From NCBI RefSeq assembly GCF_003570705.1, contig NZ_QWVT01000001.1, forward strand, positions 1 to 64,000: a DNA stretch of 64,000 bases, written 5' to 3'. This DNA comes from Mesobacillus zeae. Its GTDB lineage: Bacteria; Bacillota; Bacilli; Bacillales; Cytobacillaceae. The notes beneath the pieces were generated by a model that worked only from the letters and a program-made list of their open reading frames with translations, was not told where the DNA came from and ran no database searches. Below, piece by piece: positions 1 through 8,030 of this stretch; within the stretch, counting starts at the first letter, position 1; each line of letters starts with the position of its first letter. Both the position numbers and the translations under genes were made by a program.

Positions 1-29
1 TACTGGTACACCTATAAACCATATACACG

Positions 30-425
30 CTATAGCGCTTTTGTAATCTCGACAAGTAGATCCATTAGTATCGGAAGCATCTGAACAAGCACGTAGCCGA
101 GGCCCGCCCGCTGTATCATCGAAAATCCACGCTCGCTCAGCCCAATCATGACGGATAGACCACCACCCAGCATCATCACGAGGCTGATCGGATAAGATAG
201 CGCACGCACCAAATCGACGAGTGGCGTAAACATCGTAACTACCTTCGCTGTCACCGCCGCATCTACAGCGCCCGCAGCCGCCAATGACACGTCGCCAAAC
301 GTAAGTGATACCAACGCTATACCAATGCCTACCGCCGCTTTGACAGCCGTTCCTGACCGCCTAGGAGCATTCGTCTCGCCCCGCATAAATTCACTTATCG
401 TACCCACCCGTTTAATCTTCGCCAC
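30..425 (-). CDS. Small hydrophobic protein, VirB2/TrbC-pilin-like topology
   Basis: This encodes 131 residues with a GTG start behind an AGGAGG site. A basic N-terminus is followed by a hydrophobic stretch (about 27-50) ending in small residues, then two more membrane segments (about 72-94 and 104-128). That layout, leader-like segment plus two helices, is the one seen in VirB2/TrbC pilin-type subunits of DNA-transfer machines. It is the last gene after the FtsK-like ATPase and the replication-relaxation protein, in the same direction, so all three may act in one membrane-associated DNA process. No conserved residue proves a pilin role. It could equally be an unrelated phage membrane protein. 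Confidence 0.7.
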   Translation of the reverse strand: MAKIKRVGTISEFMRGETNAPRRSGTAVKAAVGIGIALVSLTFGDVSLAAAGAVDAAVTAKVVTMFTPLVDLVRALSYPISLVMMLGGGLSVMIGLSERGFSMIQRAGLGYVLVQMLPILMDLLVEITKAL

Positions 426-437
426 ACCAATCGCCTC

Positions 438-1028
438 CTATTTTATGTCGCTCACCGTATAAATATAAGCGTTCAGATTTTCGCATAACTTCGCAAGCTG
501 GCGCCGCCGATACTCCGTCGTGGTCAGCCAGATAAACTTCGGTGGCTTTTCGAATACGCCCAGGGCAATGAGCGTACGGTACCTTCCCATCTTCGCACGG
601 TTAGCCGCCATCTTTTGCGTATTATCTACCTCGATGATGTGGTAAACGCCGCCCATCGAATATAGAGCGTCAGCAATAACGCTGACTTCGCCAGGCACCA
701 TCAGTTTAACTTCCGCTTGCCAGGTCGTTGGACAGCCGCGAGCGATATATACGTCGTTTCTCATCACACAGTGTTCAATTTGGCCCGACCGCTTCAACGG
801 ATGGTCACAGCCGACTTGTTCTCGGCCAGCAGCGTTCAGGTAATAAATCTTTTCGCCAAGTCGGGCCGACGACAAATATTCGCCCATGCCGGCCAGCACC
901 CGATTAGCATTGCGGTCACTCTTCAACCGATGCAGGCGCTGTATCTGCGACCGACTAAGATAGCCGAGTTTTTTCAACGATAAGAGTATGCTTTCGTGGC
1001 GTTGCTTTTTCGCAAGTGTCGCTTTCAT
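438..1028 (-). CDS. Replication-relaxation family protein
   Basis: This 196-residue protein has an N-terminal winged-helix-like segment (about 8-60, motif LGYLSRSQIQRLH) and a C-terminal alpha/beta part with VIADAL and IIEVDNTQ. Both are typical of the replication-relaxation (Replic_Relax) family found on Gram-positive plasmids and phages, where it is thought to act on supercoiled origin DNA. It has a good Shine-Dalgarno site and its start lies inside the end of the FtsK-like gene (74-nt overlap), which suggests translational coupling. The family call is fairly secure. The molecular function is inferred from plasmid relatives. Confidence 0.75.
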   Translation of the reverse strand: MKATLAKKQRHESILLSLKKLGYLSRSQIQRLHRLKSDRNANRVLAGMGEYLSSARLGEKIYYLNAAGREQVGCDHPLKRSGQIEHCVMRNDVYIARGCPTTWQAEVKLMVPGEVSVIADALYSMGGVYHIIEVDNTQKMAANRAKMGRYRTLIALGVFEKPPKFIWLTTTEYRRRQLAKLCENLNAYIYTVSDIK

Positions 1029-2268
1029 GTTTCGCTCGCTCCTTCCGTTTGTGAGGCGCTATGGTGCGCTCGATATATTCGTTCTCGATGAACGGCGTCT
1101 GGACGATTTGCTTACCGTCGGGCGTCAGGTATATCGCTCGACCCCGCACTTTCGGCAACGCTTCGGCGCCATCCTCGTCTAGTACAACTTGGCTCGCTAT
1201 CGCCGTCTGAAGCCGGAAGCAAACGCGCGTGTCGGCGTTCTGTTTGATTTGTCGCGGCAAAGTGTCAGCGGTAGGGTACTGTGTGCAAAATATCAGCCGA
1301 TAGCCTAAGCCGGCGCCCACCTGCGCAATCCTGGCGAGTATCCGTTCGCATTCTATCCGCATCTTCTTTTCCTCGCTATCTGTGACGCCTTTGCTCGCCA
1401 GTTGTGCCGCTTCGTCAACGAGGATAAAGTGGCGCCCGGTGTCGCCCGCTTCTCTAACGTCCTCGTATCCTTGCGCCAAGTATTTCGCTTGCTTTGCCGT
1501 CATTTCAGCGTCTAAACGTATCAGGGTAGTAAGAGTCTCAGCTACGTCTATCGCCACTGTAGCGACCTGCTGCGCGCTCTGATAACGCGCGAAGGTAAGC
1601 CCGCCCTTTAAGTCGATAAGTGTTAGGCGAACATCTTCCGGCTTGCGTGCAATTAGCGACGTGATGACGTTCTTCAGGAACACCGATTTACCGTATCTGG
1701 TAGCGCCGGCAACGACCATGTGACCGAGTTCCGTGTCGTGACGAACGAAGCCGCCTCGCGCCTGACCAAGCGGAATTTCCCAGCCGCGACATTGCGCCAA
1801 CATCGCCTCATCAAACGCCAGGTATTCGGTGAGCGCTTCGTTATAGACGCGAAAAATGAGCATGCCGTCGAAGCTGATTTCGACCTCTTTTCGGATGTTT
1901 TTACTTTTGCGAAGTAATTTCCGAAGCTGGTCACCGATGTCACCCCGCCAGTCAATGCGCTTTATATCCGCAAGCGATACATCCAGCAGGCGCTTCTTTG
2001 CGTTCAAGCCGTCCTGGAATCGGTCAAGTTTGTCGCGAAACTGTTGCGCCGACAAGCCTTGCGGCAATTGGAACGCATATTCGGAATAGTCGCGCCTAGT
2101 CGTCCGTCGATGAATGCGAATATTTGTGCCGTCCTTTGCGGTCAAGCCGGCGTTGGCTGCAATCCGGACGATAGCTTGCGTATCATTTCCGACAAGCCCT
2201 CGCTGATGGACGTGCACCGCACCGACCAAGCCGCCTACTGCGAGCGATGAAACGATTTCGAAAAGCAT
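955..2268 (-). CDS. FtsK/SpoIIIE-type DNA translocase ATPase
   Basis: The 437-residue product has one N-terminal membrane helix, Walker A GATRYGKS (about 188-195) and Walker B HFILVDEA (about 280-287), with LTLIDLKGGL between them, as in FtsK/SpoIIIE and T4SS-coupling ATPases. The start is taken at ATG 2268, not the upstream GTG at 2277, because the AAAGGGG site overlaps that GTG and sits 8 nt before the ATG. The enzyme should pump double-stranded DNA using ATP. Beside a replication-relaxation protein and a VirB2-like protein, it may move or partition a plasmid-like prophage. It lacks the large FtsK membrane domain and the gamma DNA-reading domain. Confidence 0.88.
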   Translation of the reverse strand: MLFEIVSSLAVGGLVGAVHVHQRGLVGNDTQAIVRIAANAGLTAKDGTNIRIHRRTTRRDYSEYAFQLPQGLSAQQFRDKLDRFQDGLNAKKRLLDVSLADIKRIDWRGDIGDQLRKLLRKSKNIRKEVEISFDGMLIFRVYNEALTEYLAFDEAMLAQCRGWEIPLGQARGGFVRHDTELGHMVVAGATRYGKSVFLKNVITSLIARKPEDVRLTLIDLKGGLTFARYQSAQQVATVAIDVAETLTTLIRLDAEMTAKQAKYLAQGYEDVREAGDTGRHFILVDEAAQLASKGVTDSEEKKMRIECERILARIAQVGAGLGYRLIFCTQYPTADTLPRQIKQNADTRVCFRLQTAIASQVVLDEDGAEALPKVRGRAIYLTPDGKQIVQTPFIENEYIERTIAPHKRKERAKHESDTCEKATPRKHTLIVEKTRLS

Positions 2269-2503
2269 AGTCGCCACCCCTTTATATCGTAAGATAGTCC
2301 CGCACGGACAGTACGGTCGAAATGGGCGCCAAGCGCCGCCATAGTTGGATTTGCGTTGTTCCGACCGATGTTCCGCCGAGGAAATTTATTCGGAATAGTA
2401 AAAGGTATGACGGTCAGCACGTCCACTATTCACAAATTTTGCGCACGTTTAAAAAATGTTATTTTCGGACAAACTGCGGATAAAAAAGCAGAGGTGACGT
2501 AGA

Positions 2504-2728
2504 ATGTTCGGATTAGGGAAGCCGCGCAGTGAGTTCGGGCGTTGGCTCGACCGCAACGGAATAACCCAGGCGGAAGTAGCAAGACGGGCAAAGGTGAGCG
2601 CCATGACACTGACGCGCTTGTGTGGTGAAAAAGGCTATACGCCAAAGATAGCGACATGGGTGCGGATTGAGCGGGCGTTGAAGGCGATGGGGTATGACGT
2701 GGACGCAAACAAGTTTTTCGATATGTAA
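2504..2728 (+). CDS. XRE-family (Cro/CI-type) HTH protein
   Basis: The product is 74 residues. A helix-turn-helix spans about 15-60, with ITQAEVARRAKVSAMTLTRL as the turn and recognition helix. GAGGTGA lies well placed before the ATG. It is one of the few plus-strand genes and is divergent from the FtsK-like gene, so it probably binds the 235-bp intergenic region between them. It is too small to carry a separate dimerisation or cleavage domain, so it resembles Cro or a minimal repressor more than full CI. Confidence 0.85.
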   Translation: MFGLGKPRSEFGRWLDRNGITQAEVARRAKVSAMTLTRLCGEKGYTPKIATWVRIERALKAMGYDVDANKFFDM

Positions 2729-2801
2729 AAAGGGTTTTAGGAATTTTTGGCGAATCTTTTCGCATACACTTCCGTAGTAAACAAAAAGGGGAGGAATACA
2801 C

Positions 2802-3194
2802 GTGGGAGCTAAACGGTTTATAGTGCTGTTGTTAGTGGCGATTTTACTGGCGGGATGTAGTGCGAAAACAGAGACACCGAAGTATAACGTCAAATATGAC
2901 GCTGGCGCATTCGTGAATGATACGGAAGAATTTGTCGCGAAGGTTGAGCAGACGCACGCCGGCGGCGATGTTGTCGACGCTTCGCTAGAAGATGCAGCCG
3001 ACGAGTACGAGGCGTTATATGGTAAGGATAGTAGCTTCGAAGGCAAAAACGATGTGACTGCTGCGCTGTTGGCTACAAGTGTAATGTCGCTGTATTACGA
3101 TGTAAAAATCGAAGGAGAAGACGACTCTTATTCGGACGATTTGGCGGCAATTAATCGTTATATTGATGACGTAAAAAATGCGCCCCGACCGTAA
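2802..3194 (+). CDS. Prophage lipoprotein
   Basis: A GTG start follows GGGGAGGAAT. The 130-residue product begins with a lipoprotein signal peptide (basic KR, hydrophobic core, lipobox LAGC with the lipidated Cys at 19). The mature part is acidic and helical, with no recognised domain. Phage lipoproteins next to repressors often act in superinfection exclusion at the host surface; that is an inference from position and topology only. It converges on the holin gene and shares a terminator with it. Confidence 0.75.
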   Translation: MGAKRFIVLLLVAILLAGCSAKTETPKYNVKYDAGAFVNDTEEFVAKVEQTHAGGDVVDASLEDAADEYEALYGKDSSFEGKNDVTAALLATSVMSLYYDVKIEGEDDSYSDDLAAINRYIDDVKNAPRP

Positions 3195-3212
3195 TGGCCG
3201 AGGCGTTTGTTT
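3175..3212. terminator. Bidirectional terminator between lipoprotein and holin genes
   Basis: An imperfect 10-bp stem (CGCCCCGACC at 3181-3190 against GGCCGAGGCG at 3196-3205, two mismatches) overlaps the end of the lipoprotein gene. It is flanked by TTTGTTTATTT on the plus side and a run of Ts on the minus side, as expected between convergent genes. Confidence 0.55.
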
Positions 3213-3399
3213 ATTTGTCGTCCTTAAAGCCTTTACCTTGCGACGGATTACTGATGACTCCCGCCGCCACCAGGACAGCGAAAATCATATCGACGTACTG
3301 TTCGTATTTGTCAGGCGCAACCAGGCCAGCGTCGTTTAAAATAAGTCCGCCAAGCGCTGCCAATGCGAGCCACAATCCGTAGTTTCTAAACCGTTCCAT
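3211..3399 (-). CDS. Holin-like small membrane protein
   Basis: The 62-residue protein has two hydrophobic helices (about 8-24 and 36-50) separated by a short polar loop and ends in a charged tail (NPSQGKGFKDD). The size, topology and tail resemble small class II holins of the phi LC3/PBSX type. It directly follows the amidase gene, the usual place for a holin in a Bacillus lysis cassette. It would permeabilise the membrane so that the amidase reaches the wall. Confidence 0.75.
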   Translation of the reverse strand: MERFRNYGLWLALAALGGLILNDAGLVAPDKYEQYVDMIFAVLVAAGVISNPSQGKGFKDDK

Positions 3400-3413
3400 A
3401 ATTAATCCCTCCT

Positions 3414-4121
3414 TTATTGTTTACGTTTTTCCATGTGCCAATGCGGAAAAGCCTTCTTTGTCGCCGCAAATGCCCCGTCAATTTCGTGTTGATCAAAGCC
3501 GCCAATCACAACGTCGTACCATACTTTTTCCGGTTTAGTATTTGGCTTTGGCTTTGATGCTTGCGGCTTGATTGGGTAATACTTAACGCCTTCATGCCGG
3601 CATACAGCCTTTACTACACATTCATACATACCATGCCGGTAAGCCTTGTCTTTTAACTTGTCTGCATTAGGACCATCTACAAAATCATATTCGACAATCG
3701 TCATGTTGCATCTGCCTGTTTCCCTGTGCATGAAGTAATAATCTTTTCCGTTATTACCTTGCCTACTGAAAGTTCTTCTTACTGGATATCCGGCCTTTTT
3801 GAACTCTTCGGCCAAGAGTTTACCAAACTCTCCATCAGAAAAGATTGAGTGGATAAATTCGGCCCCAGCTCCACCACCAGCATTAAAGTGATGGCTTATT
3901 CCAAACTCGGCATTTGAATCGCGCACACGTTTTGTCCTCGGTCCGGAGTCAAGCGTCTCATCTCCAGGCCTAGTGAGCCCCGAGGTAATTCCATGCTCAT
4001 TCAAGCGCTTGTTCACATACAGTGCAGCTTCTAGGCTGTATTCCTTTTCCTTGATTCCGTTTGCACACGCTCCTGGATCTGTGCCGCCATGCCCAGCGTC
4101 GTTAATACATTTGTCTGACAT
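3414..4121 (-). CDS. Endolysin: N-acetylmuramoyl-L-alanine amidase (Amidase_3)
   Basis: The 235-residue enzyme carries the Amidase_3 zinc-site pattern: NDAGHGGTDPG (His11), KEKEYSL (Glu25), SHHFNAG (His78) and catalytic Glu144 in TIVEYDF. It would cut the amide bond between MurNAc and L-alanine. A Pro/Lys linker (about 184-197) leads to a small C-terminal segment (about 198-235, WYDVVIGGFDQHEIDGAF) that probably binds the wall. There is no signal peptide, in keeping with holin-dependent release. It lies between XhlA and the holin. Confidence 0.92.
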   Translation of the reverse strand: MSDKCINDAGHGGTDPGACANGIKEKEYSLEAALYVNKRLNEHGITSGLTRPGDETLDSGPRTKRVRDSNAEFGISHHFNAGGGAGAEFIHSIFSDGEFGKLLAEEFKKAGYPVRRTFSRQGNNGKDYYFMHRETGRCNMTIVEYDFVDGPNADKLKDKAYRHGMYECVVKAVCRHEGVKYYPIKPQASKPKPNTKPEKVWYDVVIGGFDQHEIDGAFAATKKAFPHWHMEKRKQ

Positions 4122-4213
4122 TGATAATCCGCCCCTTTTCGATTATTATTAAAACTAAGGTCGGCGCCGCAATTTCGAACGTGTCCAGCGAGCGAGTGCG
4201 TCCGCCGACTGGC

Positions 4214-4468
4214 TTATCGAAAAACCGCTATGCCAACCGTAATAAGCAAACCGACAACGGTTAAAATTACGCCCCAAACCCACTTCGTATTAGCCTTCAT
4301 GTCGCGAATGTCCTCGCGTGCTTCAGTCGCAATTTGTTTCGCTTCTTCCGCTAATACTTTCGCTTCCTCTGCCGTATGTTTTACTTCGTTCATATAGTCC
4401 ATCTTCGTGTCAATACGAACAAGCCACTCGCGAATTTCCGCGATGTCTCGGCTGATTGGTTCCGCCAT
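4214..4468 (-). CDS. xhlA: XhlA-like lysis accessory membrane protein
   Basis: The 84-residue product has a long amphipathic or coiled-coil region (about 5-58, rich in Ala, Glu and Lys) and one C-terminal membrane helix (about 64-81). This matches the hemolysin XhlA family, which in PBSX is co-expressed with holin and amidase for lysis. It is the first gene of the three-gene lysis cassette. Confidence 0.82.
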   Translation of the reverse strand: MAEPISRDIAEIREWLVRIDTKMDYMNEVKHTAEEAKVLAEEAKQIATEAREDIRDMKANTKWVWGVILTVVGLLITVGIAVFR

Positions 4469-4511
4469 TACTGCGCCCCTCCCCCCGATGATGTGGCGTT
4501 TTTATCCACGC

Positions 4512-4540
4512 AAAAAAGGCGACCGAATGGCGGCCGCCTT
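4512..4540 (-). terminator. Intrinsic terminator after the acyltransferase gene
   Basis: On the minus strand, CGGCCGCC-type arms (4531-4540 with 4516-4525, one mismatch in 10 bp) are followed by six Ts (4517-4512). It ends the acyltransferase transcript and insulates it from the lysis cassette. Confidence 0.8.
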
Positions 4541-4581
4541 GCGTTGTGGTGCGTGTCTAACTACTGCGTAGTTTATTCCAA

Positions 4582-5631
4582 CTATGATGATTTAGCAGAT
4601 AACCCATCCTTTTTCAGCTTCAGTGTTTTCCTTTTTTGCATTCGATTCTTGAATATCCTTATTGCTGGTTTTTCTATATAGTAAGTAATTAATGTTGCTA
4701 AGATGATAGATACACTTACAGGTATTATCAAATAAAATTCTTGAACCATACCGTTTTTCTCTAAGAAATTGATAATGATATAACCAATGTTTTGGTGAAT
4801 CAGATATAAACTATATGAAATAGCTCCTAAAAACGTTAGGACTTTATTATTAAGTAGTGACAACTTGCTATTTATCAAGAGATAGAAAACACCGAAAAAC
4901 ATTGTTACAAATAAACTTGCTTTCAAGTCATTGAGCGCGAATTCATAGATTAAACAAAGACCAATTAACAAATGATATTTTAGTTGATTTTTAGTTTTTA
5001 ATAAATAAAACATTATCCCTGCGATAAACAAGTGAGCATAATCAGCAATAGAGTAAAAAACTAACGCTTTAGTAATTATATAGCCTCCAGTAAGCGCATC
5101 TAAAACTTGAAATATCGATGTGCTAATTAACCACAATATCGAAAGTAAATACACTCGTTGCTTTAAACCAAAAAACAGAATAACTCCAATAATAATATAG
5201 AAGGTCAGCTCCACTTTTAAGCTCCAGTAAGCACCATCAACGTGGTCTATGACGCCAGGTAAAAACCCTTGAAGCATTGTCAGATTAAAAACACCATCAA
5301 ACAAAGTTACTCCTCTACCGCCTAAATCATAAAGCTTTACTGCAACAAAAGTGATTATAACCGCTACGATATATGATGGATATAATCTTATAATCCTTTT
5401 CTTAGCAAAATCAGTTACATTATTCGTCCTGGTAATTGTCATGAAAATAACAAACCCACTGATCATGAAAAACAGATTTACACCTAAATTACCATAATTA
5501 AAGCCAAAATATGAGGTCTTTGCATGTCCAAAAAGGGCCTCATATCTTGTTGTATAGTGATATAAAACTACCGCAAGCGCAGCTAACCCTCTCAGCGCGT
5601 CTAATTCATTCAATCTTCCTAGGTTGCTCAA
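4582..5631 (-). CDS. Membrane acyltransferase (Acyltransferase 3 / OafA-like)
   Basis: The 349-residue protein has about ten membrane segments. The N-terminal RLNELDALRGLAALAVVLYH holds the conserved Arg and His of acyltransferase-3 enzymes, which move acyl groups onto surface polysaccharides. It starts at TTG, 7 nt after GAGG. It is clearly more AT-rich than the neighbouring phage genes, ends at its own terminator and sits between tail-fibre and lysis genes, a usual position for a cargo (moron) gene. It may alter the host wall or teichoic acids to block superinfection; that is inference. The family call is strong. Confidence 0.88.
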   Translation of the reverse strand: MSNLGRLNELDALRGLAALAVVLYHYTTRYEALFGHAKTSYFGFNYGNLGVNLFFMISGFVIFMTITRTNNVTDFAKKRIIRLYPSYIVAVIITFVAVKLYDLGGRGVTLFDGVFNLTMLQGFLPGVIDHVDGAYWSLKVELTFYIIIGVILFFGLKQRVYLLSILWLISTSIFQVLDALTGGYIITKALVFYSIADYAHLFIAGIMFYLLKTKNQLKYHLLIGLCLIYEFALNDLKASLFVTMFFGVFYLLINSKLSLLNNKVLTFLGAISYSLYLIHQNIGYIIINFLEKNGMVQEFYLIIPVSVSIILATLITYYIEKPAIRIFKNRMQKRKTLKLKKDGLSAKSS

Positions 5632-5718
5632 TGCAAAACCTCACAATCTAGTGTTAAGGATATATTAATCTTAAAACAATAGACTTGAAAATTCTACAAG
5701 TAACTCAAAATTTTTGAA

Positions 5719-7689
5719 TTAAGGTTCTGTTGCAACGACTGCCGGAGATCCTGACGGGAACAGTACACACAACTCTACTTTTCCTGAAGTATTTTTTCTT
5801 GCGAAGAACCTTAGTCCGTTTACAGGGAACGTTGATGGGTTTGATATTACGTCTAGTTCAATATGTTTATTTCCGATTTTGAACTGATTGGGCGCTGTTG
5901 TTTGAACCCCATACCCAAGCGCTACAGAAAAGTCATGCGACGATTTAGCATTTCTCCCAATAGCAACAGAACCTGGGGCGTTTGCATTAGCCAGTGCCCC
6001 AATTGCAACGGCATTAGCATTGTTCGCTGCCGCTAACCGACCGATGGCTGTTGTTTGAGAGGCTGACGCATCTGCAAAAGACCCTAGCGCAACTGATTCC
6101 GCTATCGATTTCGCTGACGGTCCCACAGAAGTACCATCGCTGGCTGAACTACTATTTCGCCCTATTGACACACCGGTTTCGGCAGTTGCTGATTTTCCTA
6201 TTGAAGTCCCATTTCCTGTGACTATTGCAACTGATCCAATCGCCACCCCTTCTGCACCGGCACTCGACTGTTCGCCCAAAACTGTCCCTCGTAATGCAGC
6301 ATAACTATTGGAGCCTATTGCAGTACCGCGCATATCAGCTTTAGATTTTATACCTGCTGAAGTAGCTAATGGCCCCGCAATGCCACCCTCTAATGCTCCT
6401 ACTGACGTAAATGTAGGCACTCCACGAACAGGTACATCTGCTATCATTTTGTAGGCTGTCCCTGCTCCAGTAAATGTATTGTAATAGTTTGCCAAAATCC
6501 TTCCTTTATACTCAACAATATCAACAAGGTCTACGGAATCATTTGGCGTTGCAGGAGTTATTTTTAAAGTCTCCACAATTCGCTTTCCATCACTTGTAAT
6601 AACACGACCAGGATAGCCCGCAACACTTGATCTAAAAGCAATATGATAAGCTCCATTTGCACCCTTGATCGCCTTAGTTGCCCATCCGAAAATACCGTCT
6701 ATATTTTCTCTAATTGCATAAAAAAGCTCGTACTTCATATCTGCAGGGTTTGCTGTTCGCCTCACAACATAAACTCCGACGGTATCTTCATCAGAACCAA
6801 AGAGCATACCTTCAGGTGTCGCTATTCCTACCACTGGCTGATACCCCGAATTTGAAAAGCTAACCCACGTTTGACCCCCATCATCAGAGTATTTAATTCG
6901 TTTTAAAGGATCAGCAGTATTTGTCGGGTCATCCGCAGTTTTGTGATAACTAATCCATATCCGCGGTGTGACAGCATTCCAATACGGATCTAATACCGCA
7001 AGATGCATGTGAGCGTGCGATTTGTCTATAGTTGGCTCAAAGTCCAGCATGTCAAATATCTGCGTAAATGTAACTCCGTTATTTCTCGATAACCAAACAT
7101 ATCGCGAGTTTGTCATATCTCCATTTATATATGTTGTAGCTGAAACCCATCCAGAAGCTTTATCAACGTCTATACTAAACTGAGTTGTTCTTCCGTTAGT
7201 GACTAGCACCTGCGTCCACGTAGCTGTAAGTGGATTAGTTGCCCACCCTGTAGATTTCCATAACCCATCTGTCGAACGTATCAGCAAGACTTCTCCGTCG
7301 CCTAACATACGTATGCCGTTTATAGCGTCATTTACAGTAAAAGCTTTAACTAACGTCCATGGACCGTTTTCGGAGGTAGCTCGGTATAACGAACGCGAGT
7401 TACTTCCATAGAGGTATCCATCCCCGATATTGTCAAGAAAACGAGGGTCACCCGCTGCTGTCGTACTTAAAACCACATTCTGCGCTGGAATGAATGAAAG
7501 CCCTGTCGTTGTTTCTGCTAACTGCTCGTTGAACTCTGCTGTCTTCTCGTCAAACTTCGCGAAATTCTCGGTAACCTCCGCAGACTTCTCGTCAAGCTTC
7601 ACGAAATTCTCGTTAAACTCGACCATCTGCACGTAATCCGTCGACTTCCATTTGTGCAATCCTAAATTCGGTGTCTTTTCGCTACTCAT
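5719..7689 (-). CDS. Tail fibre/tip protein with BNR (Asp-box) and YadA-head-like repeats
   Basis: The 656-residue protein has three parts. An N-terminal coiled coil (about 20-60) repeats NFVKLDEKSAEV-like heptads, a trimer-forming stem. A middle part (about 65-430) has sialidase-type Asp-box motifs (SRNNGVTF, SDDGGQTW), suggesting a beta-propeller glycan-binding head. A C-terminal part (about 440-600) contains at least eight 14-residue repeats of the type VAIGxxAxAxxxxS, as in YadA/Hep_Hag left-handed beta rolls. It lies at the end of the tail operon and is probably the receptor-binding fibre. Enzymatic sialidase activity is not shown, since Asp-boxes occur in many propellers. Confidence 0.8.
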   Translation of the reverse strand: MSSEKTPNLGLHKWKSTDYVQMVEFNENFVKLDEKSAEVTENFAKFDEKTAEFNEQLAETTTGLSFIPAQNVVLSTTAAGDPRFLDNIGDGYLYGSNSRSLYRATSENGPWTLVKAFTVNDAINGIRMLGDGEVLLIRSTDGLWKSTGWATNPLTATWTQVLVTNGRTTQFSIDVDKASGWVSATTYINGDMTNSRYVWLSRNNGVTFTQIFDMLDFEPTIDKSHAHMHLAVLDPYWNAVTPRIWISYHKTADDPTNTADPLKRIKYSDDGGQTWVSFSNSGYQPVVGIATPEGMLFGSDEDTVGVYVVRRTANPADMKYELFYAIRENIDGIFGWATKAIKGANGAYHIAFRSSVAGYPGRVITSDGKRIVETLKITPATPNDSVDLVDIVEYKGRILANYYNTFTGAGTAYKMIADVPVRGVPTFTSVGALEGGIAGPLATSAGIKSKADMRGTAIGSNSYAALRGTVLGEQSSAGAEGVAIGSVAIVTGNGTSIGKSATAETGVSIGRNSSSASDGTSVGPSAKSIAESVALGSFADASASQTTAIGRLAAANNANAVAIGALANANAPGSVAIGRNAKSSHDFSVALGYGVQTTAPNQFKIGNKHIELDVISNPSTFPVNGLRFFARKNTSGKVELCVLFPSGSPAVVATEP

Positions 7690-7760
7690 ATAATCCGCTC
7701 CCTTTTTGCGCCCTATTCCGGTTCAATAAGGAACGCCTTCTCTATACCTTCTGCTTTTCG

Positions 7761-8030
7761 TTACTTAGCGCTATCCATAAGGGTGATTAGCGCATCTTCA
7801 ACGACATCGAGTCGCGCCTTCAATTCCCCGTTCTCTTGCTGAAGAAATTCGATAGATACCTCGGCTTCCTCCGTAGGCTCTACGCCAGTCCACGTTACTT
7901 TGAACGTATCCCAGTCGATCCCTTTCAAACTTACCCTTTCGATTCCGTTTAAGTAGCCTGTCAAACTGTTAGCCTTTTTAACGAGTTTATCAACCGTGAT
8001 ACGATCGCCTGCTAAGATTATTTCTCCCAT
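7761..8030 (-). CDS. Small fibre-associated protein, unknown
   Basis: The 89-residue product has a beta-rich N-terminus and a C-terminal coiled coil (about 62-86, LQQENGELKARLDVVEDAL). It has a strong Shine-Dalgarno and its ATG overlaps the stop of the upstream fibre gene. Position and coiled coil suggest a connector or chaperone of the fibre. No family was recognised. Confidence 0.7.
   Translation of the reverse strand: MGEIILAGDRITVDKLVKKANSLTGYLNGIERVSLKGIDWDTFKVTWTGVEPTEEAEVSIEFLQQENGELKARLDVVEDALITLMDSAK

Noticed and set aside
2513-3046. Minus-strand open frame of 177 residues
   Set aside because: It is antisense to the XRE and lipoprotein genes, which have strong starts and domains.
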